Shown here one piece after another: positions 1-4,429 of a DNA stretch of 7,632 nucleotides (positions are counted from its first letter, which is position 1; each line of letters begins with the position of its first letter). This DNA comes from Alphaproteobacteria bacterium (GTDB taxonomy: Bacteria > Pseudomonadota > Alphaproteobacteria > Rhizobiales > Rhizobiaceae). The translations under genes were made by a program, and so were the position numbers. The DNA is taken from the NCBI GenBank assembly GCA_017308345.1, contig JAFKFE010000212.1, positions 1 through 7,632 on the forward strand, given 5' to 3'. The notes under the pieces are model-generated. The model did no database searches. It was not told the DNA's origin and worked only from the letters and a program-made list of their open reading frames with translations.

Positions 1-763
1 GTGCGAGGTTCCCGCGAACCAGGATCGCCAGCACGCCGCCCACGACCGCAACAGCCAGCGCCGCAGTTCCGAGATAGAGCGCGGTCTTCGTGCTTCGGCG
101 CTCGAGTTCCAGAGCCAGCATGAACATCGCAAGCAATCGGTAGCTGACGCCCACGGCGGCGAATGTGAGCCAGCCGCCGAGCCCTGCGATCACGTGAACA
201 GGCAGGCCGGTCGCGGTCAGAGCGACGAACGGCTCATAGGCCGTCAATCCGCCGAGCACCAGCGCGAAGATGATCCCCAATGTCGCTGTCGCCGCGACAC
301 TCGCGAGGCCAACGGTGACGAACAGCGCCGACAAGGGTCGCGTCTGCGCGGCCCAGAGCGTGCGCGCGAGGTTCCACAAGACGAGTGCGAAACCTGAACC
401 CAGCAGCGCGCCGGCAAACGCGAAGAAGGGTGGCTGAAGACTAACTCGGCCTGCAAGCTGCAGAAAACCGAGGACCAATGCTGCGAGGCCTGCGACAAGC
501 GAGGCGAGCGCCGACAGCGGCAGCATGTCGTTGTGGAGCGGCTGCGCAACGAGAACGGGGACGAACTGGAACAGCGCGCCGCACATCAGAAGGCTGAGCC
601 AGCCGATCGCCACAAGATGGACGAGGATCAGCGTTTCAGGCGCCTGCAGTTCGGCACGGGGGAAGCCGTACCCGAGCGTCATCAGGGCTTCCGCCGCGAT
701 AAGGAAAAGGAGTGCCGCGGCAAAATAGGACATCGTCCATCTGGAGAGCGAAACACCAATCAT
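1..763 (-). CDS. Polytopic membrane protein, heme-copper-oxidase subunit I-like (C-terminus outside window)
   Basis: The reading frame is open without a stop from ATG 763 to the window edge, giving 254 residues and no C-terminus. It is almost entirely hydrophobic, with about seven probable membrane spans. Two histidine-led segments stand out: H49 in HLVAIGWLSLLMCGALFQF and H190 in HVIAGLGGWLTFAAVGVSYR, the latter followed by an LAMF sequence. This H...GW...G...P pattern recalls subunit I-like or NnrS-like membrane proteins found with nitrogen-oxide genes; I cannot name the family with certainty. The ATG is preceded by GGAAAGAGGTGA; an in-frame GTG two codons upstream (769) is an alternative start. 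It lies 63 bases downstream of a DUF2249 gene on the same strand and is probably co-transcribed with it from the promoter carrying a candidate NsrR operator. A role in nitric oxide response is inferred from this context only. Confidence 0.75.
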   Translation of the reverse strand, partial: MIGVSLSRWTMSYFAAALLFLIAAEALMTLGYGFPRAELQAPETLILVHLVAIGWLSLLMCGALFQFVPVLVAQPLHNDMLPLSALASLVAGLAALVLGFLQLAGRVSLQPPFFAFAGALLGSGFALVLWNLARTLWAAQTRPLSALFVTVGLASVAATATLGIIFALVLGGLTAYEPFVALTATGLPVHVIAGLGGWLTFAAVGVSYRLLAMFMLALELERRSTKTALYLGTAALAVAVVGGVLAILVRGNLA

Positions 764-777
764 AGTCACCTCTTTCC

Positions 778-816
778 GGAGCCTGGCGCCAGCATATTGA
801 GCCGATGCCAGGCTCC
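778..816 (-). other. Intercistronic hairpin between DUF2249 gene and membrane protein gene
   Basis: A perfect 10-bp inverted repeat is visible: GGAGCCTGGC at 778-787 and GCCAGGCTCC at 807-816, with a 19-base loop. It fills most of the 63-base gap between two genes transcribed leftward. No run of T follows, so it does not look like an intrinsic terminator. It more likely acts as an mRNA processing or stability element that sets the ratio of the two products. One arm ends about 15 bases before the downstream start codon and touches the ribosome-binding region, so it could also affect initiation. Function is inferred. Confidence 0.5.
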
Positions 817-826
817 AGCGCCGAAC

Positions 827-1087
827 TCATGCGGCCTTTGCGAGCTTGCCGATCTCGACCCGCCACACCGCTGGTCCGCGTTCGAGATACGTCCAGGAAA
901 ACTGCTTCGGATATTCCGCTTCGAGCTGATAGTAGAGCGGCTTCGGATCGTGATCGTTGACGAGGACGAATGAGCCGCCAGGTGCCAGCTGGTTGACCAG
1001 CTGGAAGATCTTTGCGTGCCGCTGAGCGGGCACGAGGGTGCGCACGTCGACCACGTTGGGGTTCGATGCTGCGGTGGGGTTCGTCAT
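827..1087 (-). CDS. DUF2249 domain protein (paralogue A)
   Basis: An 86-residue soluble protein consisting of one DUF2249 domain. Visible family motifs are DVR (14-16), P20, RH (23-24), IFQL (27-30), NDHDPKPL (44-51), WTYLE (65-69), GP (71-72) and WRV (75-77). The family is widespread, often fused to or encoded beside hemerythrin-like or nitrogen-oxide genes; its biochemical role is not settled. The frame is open further upstream to 1279, but ATG 1087 is chosen because it has an ideal AAGGAG six bases before it and because the domain begins just after. It is the first gene of the leftward unit, with a leader of roughly 170 bases after the predicted promoter, and is followed by the membrane protein gene. 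It aligns without gaps to the second DUF2249 protein at 2067-2348, with about half of the positions identical (35 of 72 by my count). Confidence 0.9.
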   Translation of the reverse strand: MTNPTAASNPNVVDVRTLVPAQRHAKIFQLVNQLAPGGSFVLVNDHDPKPLYYQLEAEYPKQFSWTYLERGPAVWRVEIGKLAKAA

Positions 1088-1260
1088 GAAAAGCTCCTTG
1101 GTCGCTGGATCGGTCTGAGCGGCCTGACGATGGCGACCTCTTTCGTCGACCGTTTCGAGGTGAGGCCGGCACCGATATTCTGGCCTTTGCAGTAGGTCCC
1201 GGCGGCTGGTGGAAACGTCTTGCGCATTGCCATCGCGTTCCAGTGACCGGGGCGTGTTGC

Positions 1261-1289
1261 AATGTTCCGCCAAAAACATACATTGTCAA
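1261..1289 (-). promoter_or_regulatory. Predicted promoter for the leftward DUF2249/membrane protein unit
   Basis: Reading the minus strand, a perfect TTGACA (-35, bases 1289-1284) is followed after 17 bases by AACATT (-10, bases 1266-1261). The -10 is a weak match (3 of 6). The -35 lies in the middle of the candidate NsrR operator at 1275-1297, so a bound repressor would block RNA polymerase. It would give a leader of about 165 bases before ATG 1087. Confidence 0.4.
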
Positions 1290-1297
1290 TATATCTT
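1275..1297. promoter_or_regulatory. Candidate NsrR operator 1 (23-bp palindrome)
   Basis: The half-sites are AACATACATTG and, reading the opposite strand, AAGATATATTG, with one central base at 1286. Nine of eleven positions are symmetrical. The 11-1-11 layout and the AAnATnnATnn half-site match the known NsrR operator pattern (Rrf2 family). It covers the -35 of the leftward promoter. An nsrR-like gene 1.3 kb away supplies the likely regulator. Binding itself is inferred. Confidence 0.65.
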
Positions 1298-1380
1298 TTT
1301 ACTATGTTCGACGCCCATCGCCGACGTCTCAGCGCGCGAGCTGACGTTGCGTGGCCGATATCACGCCGCCGCCTACCTTC

Positions 1381-1409
1381 TTGACGGATTAAGATATATT
1401 TTGTATGCA
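1381..1409 (+). promoter_or_regulatory. Predicted promoter for the rightward orphan/DUF2249 unit
   Basis: TTGACG (1381-1386) and TATGCA (1404-1409) are separated by 17 bases. The -35 is strong, the -10 mediocre. Spacer and -10 lie within the operator at 1391-1413. Transcription would start near 1416, leaving a leader of about 30 bases before ATG 1447. Confidence 0.45.
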
Positions 1410-1413
1410 TCTT
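1391..1413. promoter_or_regulatory. Candidate NsrR operator 2 (23-bp palindrome)
   Basis: The left half-site is AAGATATATTT; the right half-site read on the opposite strand is AAGATGCATAC; the centre is base 1402. The outer AAGAT and the inner AT are symmetrical, and the second half-site is very close to the textbook NsrR half-site AAGATGCATTT. It overlaps the -10 of the rightward promoter, a typical repressor position. Its centre is 116 bp from that of operator 1, close to eleven helical turns. Confidence 0.7.
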
Positions 1414-1446
1414 TTAGGATGCCGGAGCGACGGGAAGGAAAACGCG

Positions 1447-2067
1447 ATGCTGCTTCAGCCAGGCGAACCTGCGGCCGCGCTGGCACGTGCTTTCGAAGCC
1501 GACAGCTCGCCGCACATGACGGATCGCGACGACATCCATGCATTCGACCGCCGGATAAAGAGTCCCGACAAGCGGGAGAGTGTCTCGGCGCATGCGGTTG
1601 CAGTAATAGTGGGCCATAAGACGGAGGGCGCAAGTTGCCGTGCCACTACGTCAGCCGTGGACCATCCGCCTGAATTCGATTTGGACGACCTTGTGGAATG
1701 GTTGGTCGCGGCTTTCCGCGGGCACCCGCACGTCTGCAACGCAATGACCCATATCAGCGGCGCGCGCTGGGAGCGGATCGCCCAGGCTCTCCAGGCCATC
1801 CTCGGTCCGGCCGCCATGCGGGACGATCTTTCGCCGCTCGCTCAAAACATTGTCGAACTGATGTGGGCCGAGCGTGGTGTCACCGGTCGGATCCTCAAGC
1901 CCTATCTGCACGAACAGTTTGCCAGGATTCTGCCGGGGCCTGTTGCCGATCACCTGTTGAACCACATCGCTGGCCTCTGTGGAGCGCCACAAGCCGACAC
2001 TGCGCACCAGTCGCCTGGCGCCATCGAACGCAGCGCCCATGCACTCGCATTGCTGGGACGCAAGTGA
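1447..2067 (+). CDS. Orphan protein of unknown function, first gene of the rightward putative NsrR unit
   Basis: A 206-residue protein that I do not recognise. The N-terminal 75 residues are polar and low in recognisable structure. From about residue 78 (FDLDDLVEWLVAAFRGHP) the protein looks helical and compact, with a tryptophan-containing segment (GARWERIAQAL), a second helix around NIVELMWAERG and histidine-containing stretches near KPYLHEQF and DHLLNHIAGL. There is no signal peptide, membrane span or cysteine cluster. ATG 1447 is chosen because GGGAAGGAA lies just upstream. The frame extends to ATG 1405, but that codon lies inside the NsrR operator and upstream of the predicted transcription start. 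An internal ATG at 1516 is possible. Its stop overlaps the start of the next DUF2249 gene (TGATG), so the two are translationally coupled and probably work together. Codon use is in keeping with its neighbours, supporting a real gene. Confidence 0.75.
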   Translation: MLLQPGEPAAALARAFEADSSPHMTDRDDIHAFDRRIKSPDKRESVSAHAVAVIVGHKTEGASCRATTSAVDHPPEFDLDDLVEWLVAAFRGHPHVCNAMTHISGARWERIAQALQAILGPAAMRDDLSPLAQNIVELMWAERGVTGRILKPYLHEQFARILPGPVADHLLNHIAGLCGAPQADTAHQSPGAIERSAHALALLGRK

Positions 2068-2348
2068 TGGAAACGACGAGCCTGATCAGGGCCGAGCGCG
2101 TGATCGACGTGCGCGAGATCAGCCCTCGCCTCCGACATACGGTGATTTTCCAGCTGTTCGAGCACCTCGACGACACGCGTTCGCTTCAGGTCATCGCCGA
2201 CCATGATCCGCGACCGCTACGCCTTCAGCTTGAAGCGATGCACGGCGAGCGCTGCCTGTGGACCTATCTCGAACAAGGTCCCGACGTCTGGCGGGTCCGG
2301 CTGCACCACCTACGCTGCTGTATTCGCACATCTTGCCGCGCGGTTTGA
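2067..2348 (+). CDS. DUF2249 domain protein (paralogue B) with a cysteine-containing tail
   Basis: A 93-residue protein made of one DUF2249 domain. It carries the same motifs as paralogue A at the same positions: DVR (14-16), RH (23-24), IFQL (27-30), DHDPRPL (45-51), WTYLE (65-69), GP (71-72) and WRV (75-77). The domain normally ends soon after WRV; here about 14 further residues follow, including CCIRTSC (84-90), absent from paralogue A. ATG 2067 overlaps the stop of the upstream orphan gene by one base, which indicates translational coupling; there is only a weak GGGA-type ribosome site. The asparagine before DHD in paralogue A is alanine here, and the segment after PL is less typical, so B may have diverged in function. 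The cysteine tail could bind metal or could be random read-through sequence after loss of the original stop. Confidence 0.85.
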   Translation: METTSLIRAERVIDVREISPRLRHTVIFQLFEHLDDTRSLQVIADHDPRPLRLQLEAMHGERCLWTYLEQGPDVWRVRLHHLRCCIRTSCRAV

Positions 2349-2398
2349 TCGCCGATTCCGGGCTTAGGCTCCGTCGGTTAGCGCGCTCGAGCCAATCA

Positions 2399-2459
2399 GC
2401 GATGAGGCGCGCCCCAGAGGCACCGGCGGATGGCTTGCATCACGAGAAGGCCTCATCGC
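2399..2459. repeat. Long-loop perfect inverted repeat
   Basis: GCGATGAGGC (2399-2408) is repeated in perfect inverted form as GCCTCATCGC (2450-2459), with 41 bases between the arms. It is about 50 bases beyond the DUF2249 stop. It lacks a T tract, so it is not a standard intrinsic terminator; it could protect the 3' end of the mRNA or be a remnant of a small repeat element. Confidence 0.45.
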
Positions 2460-2496
2460 CGTCGAGGACTCCTTCATGAAGCCGGCTTGCCCTCGT

Positions 2497-2525
2497 TGGA
2501 CAACGACTAAAGATTCATCTATAAT
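2497..2525 (+). promoter_or_regulatory. Predicted sigma70-type promoter of nsrR
   Basis: TGGACA (2497-2502, five of six matches to TTGACA) and a perfect TATAAT (2520-2525) are spaced by 17 bases. This is the best promoter match in the window. The -10 overlaps the centre of the candidate operator at 2510-2532. Transcription would begin near 2532, leaving a leader of about 110 bases. Confidence 0.65.
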
Positions 2526-2532
2526 TCATTAT
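2510..2532. promoter_or_regulatory. Candidate NsrR operator 3 (autoregulatory, weaker)
   Basis: The left half-site AAGATTCATCT agrees with AAGATGCATTT at nine of eleven positions. The right half-site read on the opposite strand, ATAATGAATTA, keeps only the core AT..AT positions, so symmetry is partial. It sits exactly over the -10 of the nsrR promoter, suggesting negative autoregulation, which is common for Rrf2 regulators. Confidence 0.45.
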
Positions 2533-2563
2533 ATTGTGGCAACGCGACATTTGCCGGGTCACC

Positions 2564-2582
2564 AGCCTGCTCGCGGCAGGCT
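2564..2582 (+). other. Hairpin in the nsrR leader
   Basis: AGCCTGC (2564-2570) and GCAGGCT (2576-2582) form a perfect 7-bp stem with a five-base loop. It lies in the predicted 5' leader of nsrR, about 30 bases after the predicted transcription start and 59 bases before the start codon. No T tract follows, so a terminator role is unlikely; it may stabilise the 5' end. Confidence 0.4.
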
Positions 2583-2641
2583 CCGAACATCATAGCCGTC
2601 GCGCCGTCAGGAAGCGGAACGCGGCGATAACGGATCATAGA

Positions 2642-3118
2642 ATGCGGCTGACGACCTTCTCGGACTACGCTCTGCGGGTGTTGATGTATGCCGCCACGGC
2701 GGGCGACCGTCTCATCACGATCGAAGAGACAGCGAACACCTACAACATCTCGCGCGGGCATCTGATGAAGGTGGTCAATATCCTGACGCGTACGGGATAT
2801 CTCAAGGGCGTGCGCGGACGTTCCGGCGGATTCACGCTGGCGGAGCCGCCCTCGGCCATCAATCTCGGCGCCGTCGTGCGCGCGACCGAGCCGGACTTTG
2901 CCCTGGTCGAATGCTTTGCCACCGGCAATCAGTGCATCATCACCAAGCGCTGCCAGCTGCCGGGGGTGCTGAACGAGGCGCTCAACGCCTTCATCCACAC
3001 ACTCGACCGCTACACGCTGGCCGACATTCTGCTCACAAGACGCGACTTCCTCCCCCCAAACGGGCCAATCAAGGAGACACGCGGTCCCCGTTTCACGGCG
3101 GCGGGAATGAAGCGATAG
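2642..3118 (+). CDS. nsrR: Rrf2-family transcriptional regulator, NsrR-type nitric oxide sensor
   Basis: A 158-residue Rrf2 repressor. The N-terminus MRLTTFSDYALRVLMYAA and the winged-helix region (about residues 25-65, with SRGHLMKVVNILTRTGYL and VRGRSGGF) are typical. The cluster-binding cysteines are C91, C98 and C104 (C-X6-C-X5-C). D8 matches the aspartate that serves as the fourth [4Fe-4S] ligand in NsrR of Streptomyces. The late motif LDRYTLADIL is also shared with NsrR. NsrR loses DNA binding when its cluster is nitrosylated by NO. RirA is less likely: its first two cysteines are further apart and its N-terminus differs. ATG 2642 is chosen by family alignment; the frame runs upstream to ATG 2534, which gives non-family sequence. 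The ribosome site is weak. A short polar C-terminal tail (about residues 138-158) is extra compared with the E. coli protein. The gene converges on ccoS with 25 bases between stops. Confidence 0.88.
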   Translation: MRLTTFSDYALRVLMYAATAGDRLITIEETANTYNISRGHLMKVVNILTRTGYLKGVRGRSGGFTLAEPPSAINLGAVVRATEPDFALVECFATGNQCIITKRCQLPGVLNEALNAFIHTLDRYTLADILLTRRDFLPPNGPIKETRGPRFTAAGMKR

Positions 3119-3142
3119 CTGCGGCTTGTTGCCTCGCTTTCA
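3108..3142. terminator. Weak candidate bidirectional terminator between nsrR and ccoS
   Basis: TGAAGCGA (3108-3115) can pair with TCGCTTTCA (3134-3142), giving an eight-pair stem with one bulged base and an 18-base loop. It spans the end of nsrR and the gap between two convergent genes, a usual place for a shared terminator. There is no clear T run on either side, so the support is weak. Confidence 0.25.
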
Positions 3143-3143
3143 G

Positions 3144-3299
3144 TCAGTCCAGCGGACGATCTTTCTCGTCGAGAAGAATCCGTTCGGCCGCACCATCCAA
3201 GTCCTCGTACTGGCCGCTCTTCAACGACCAAAGGAACGCAGCTAAGCCGATGGCGCCGAGCGCCAGCGAAATCGGTATAAGATCGCCGAGGCCACCCAT
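3144..3299 (-). CDS. ccoS: cbb3-type oxidase assembly protein CcoS
   Basis: A 51-residue protein with one membrane span (about residues 7-25) followed by the CcoS signature FLWSLKSGQYEDLDGAAERIL and a short acidic tail. CcoS is a small membrane protein needed to obtain active cbb3 oxidase, apparently for insertion of heme and copper cofactors into CcoN. Length and motif fit the family well. ATG 3299 overlaps the stop of the preceding 24-codon frame (TGATG), the same type of coupling that normally joins ccoI to ccoS. It is the last recognisable gene of the minus-strand operon and converges with nsrR. Confidence 0.92.
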   Translation of the reverse strand: MGGLGDLIPISLALGAIGLAAFLWSLKSGQYEDLDGAAERILLDEKDRPLD

Positions 3300-3373
3300 C
3301 ACTCAACTGCCCGTGTGGCAAGCGCGATGGTCTCGCAATCACTAGCAAATCCTCTGGGAGTGCAACAGCTCAT
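3299..3373 (-). pseudogene. ccoI: Remnant of ccoI (N-terminal 24 codons of the copper-transporting P-type ATPase)
   Basis: A 24-residue open frame starts with MSCC and ends with ETIALATRAVE. CcoI/FixI proteins characteristically begin MSCC and, some 20-30 residues later, have an ALASR-like stretch just before the first conserved segment leading to the CxxC metal-binding domain. The frame stops exactly where that segment should begin. The metal-binding domain, the eight membrane spans and the phosphorylation DKTGT motif are all missing. Its start overlaps the DUF2189 stop and its stop overlaps the ccoS start, both as TGATG, and the position between upstream membrane genes and ccoS is that of ccoI in standard operons. 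The simplest reading is an internal deletion that kept the translational coupling to ccoS. Alternatively, it is a real small cysteine-containing peptide. CcoI delivers copper for CuB, so another copy would be needed for a working oxidase. Confidence 0.65.
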
Positions 3374-4230
3374 CACGGCTCTCCACCCACATCGACACGA
3401 AGCTCCTCGCGCTCTGCATGGGCCTTCCGCCGCATCGCCGAATAGGCATGCCATGTCGCATGGCCGAGCACCGGAAAGGCGATGATCAGCCCGATCATGC
3501 CGGTCGCCATGCTTAGCACGGACAGGCCGGTCACGGCGGCGCCCCAGGTCAGCATCACCGGCCGGTTGTTCCACACAAGCGCCATGCTCCGCCCCATCGC
3601 GGTTAACGCATCGGTGCGTTCGGCCAGAAGCATCGGAATCCCGAAAACGCTGATCGCGAAGGAAAATGCAGCGAACAGACCGCCAACCAGACTGCCGACG
3701 GCGATAAGCGCCCAGCCCCTCGGAGTGCCGATGAGTATCCCGACGATCTCATTCAGACCGGGAAAGGGCTGAAGTCCGAAAAAGATCGCATAGAGCAGGA
3801 CCGCCGCCCGCATCCAGAGGACCGCCAACATGCTCAAAAGGACGCCCACAAACAGGATCTGCCCGCCGGATCGGGCCGTCACGAACATCATGCCAGCAAG
3901 CGTGACGGGCAAGCGTTCCGCGAGTCGCCGACTCTTCTCATAGAGACCGGCTGCAATGAGCGGACCCACCACGAGGAAGCCCGATAGCGCCGGGAAGAGG
4001 ATGTAGTCGTAACCGAAACGAAACAGGCCGCCCACAACAAGGATCGAGATCGCAAAGACGAGCACGCCATAGGCCAAGCTGAGGCCAGGCCGCGTGGCGA
4101 AATCCCTCCAGCCGGCCTTTAGCCAGGAGAATGCGGCTGCGGGTCGCGTATCGCGGCGCCAGTCGGTGCTCGTGGCGCCAATGGGCGGAACGACGGGGGG
4201 AAGCCTGTCGATATCGTGCGTCGCTTCCAT
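3373..4230 (-). CDS. DUF2189 family integral membrane protein
   Basis: A 285-residue protein. After a polar, proline-containing N-terminus (residues 1-30), the segment AAAFSWLKAGWRDFATRPGLSLAYG begins the DUF2189 domain, followed by about six hydrophobic segments (near 50-68, 80-96, 125-150, 170-200, 225-245 and 245-262) and a charged C-terminus. FALSGFLVVGPLIAAGLYE-like and FSFAISVFGIPMLL stretches are typical of the family, whose function is unknown. The start has AAGGAAG upstream with about nine bases spacing. It lies 16 bases after the 60-residue gene and its stop overlaps the ccoI remnant, so it belongs to the cbb3 operon. Members are often found close to cbb3 or copper-related genes, suggesting a role in oxidase assembly or membrane homeostasis; this is inference. 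Confidence 0.85.
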   Translation of the reverse strand: MEATHDIDRLPPVVPPIGATSTDWRRDTRPAAAFSWLKAGWRDFATRPGLSLAYGVLVFAISILVVGGLFRFGYDYILFPALSGFLVVGPLIAAGLYEKSRRLAERLPVTLAGMMFVTARSGGQILFVGVLLSMLAVLWMRAAVLLYAIFFGLQPFPGLNEIVGILIGTPRGWALIAVGSLVGGLFAAFSFAISVFGIPMLLAERTDALTAMGRSMALVWNNRPVMLTWGAAVTGLSVLSMATGMIGLIIAFPVLGHATWHAYSAMRRKAHAEREELRVDVGGEP

Positions 4231-4246
4231 TGGTCATCACTTCCTT

Positions 4247-4429
4247 TCAGCAGGACGATTGCGCCGCGCGGAATTGGCCGTTCTTTCCTGGGGTCTTCAG
4301 ATGCGGCACGCAATCGGGTTGCGAGACAAACGAGGTCCGCACGAGATGCACGTTGGCAGCCGCAAATATCCCGAGTCCGACGACAACGGCGAAGCCGACC
4401 AGCAGGCGTCTTTGCATGGGCAGGGTCAT
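4247..4429 (-). CDS. Small single-span protein of the cbb3 operon (unknown function)
   Basis: A 60-residue protein with a membrane span near the N-terminus (LLVGFAVVVGLGIFAAANVHL, residues about 9-29), then a short hydrophilic part containing SQPDCVPHLK and ending RAAQSSC. Its ATG overlaps the ccoP stop (ATGA), so it is translationally coupled to ccoP. It occupies the place where ccoG or ccoH would be expected, but it is too short for either (FixH is roughly 150 residues) and has neither ferredoxin motifs nor a FixH-like domain. The DCVPH segment and the terminal cysteine would lie on the same side of the membrane and could bind copper or heme, but this is speculative. I recall similar short proteins after ccoP in rhizobial relatives, but no established name. 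Confidence 0.75.
   Translation of the reverse strand: MTLPMQRRLLVGFAVVVGLGIFAAANVHLVRTSFVSQPDCVPHLKTPGKNGQFRAAQSSC

Larger units (their letters stand above)
1088..1446. other. Divergent intergenic regulatory region
   Basis: These 359 bases separate the leftward DUF2249 gene from the rightward orphan gene. The central and right parts are clearly AT-richer than the flanking genes and hold two 23-bp palindromes of NsrR-operator type, centred at 1286 and 1402, each overlapping a predicted promoter. The part at 1088-1260 is GC-rich and would form the leader of the leftward transcript. I see no convincing small gene in it; frames crossing it have no supporting ribosome-binding site or recognisable protein. 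Confidence 0.7.
2349..2641. other. Intergenic region upstream of nsrR
   Basis: These 293 bases contain no gene I can support. The first half (2349-2495) is GC-rich and contains a long-range perfect inverted repeat (2399-2408 with 2450-2459). The second half carries the nsrR promoter, a candidate operator and a leader hairpin. No run of T typical of an intrinsic terminator follows the DUF2249 gene, so where the upstream transcript ends is unclear. Confidence 0.6.

Noticed and set aside
636..1289. 217-codon minus-strand frame spanning two genes
   Set aside because: It runs out of frame through the DUF2249 gene and the start of the membrane protein gene, both better supported.
1405..1446. Upstream ATG for the orphan gene
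   Set aside because: The codon lies inside the operator and -10 region and has no ribosome site; ATG 1447 has GGAAGGA upstream.
1088..1446. FNR/FixK-type site (TTGAT-N4-ATCAA) in the divergent region
   Set aside because: I looked for it and found no convincing palindrome; the TTGACA near 1289 belongs to a promoter and NsrR-type symmetry.
2534..2641. Upstream in-frame start for nsrR
   Set aside because: The added 36 residues do not resemble any Rrf2 protein and begin at the predicted transcription start; the family N-terminus starts at 2642.
3010..3348. 112-codon minus-strand frame over the nsrR end and ccoS
   Set aside because: It overlaps the conserved CcoS frame and nsrR; the composition is Arg/Ser-rich and unlike a real protein.
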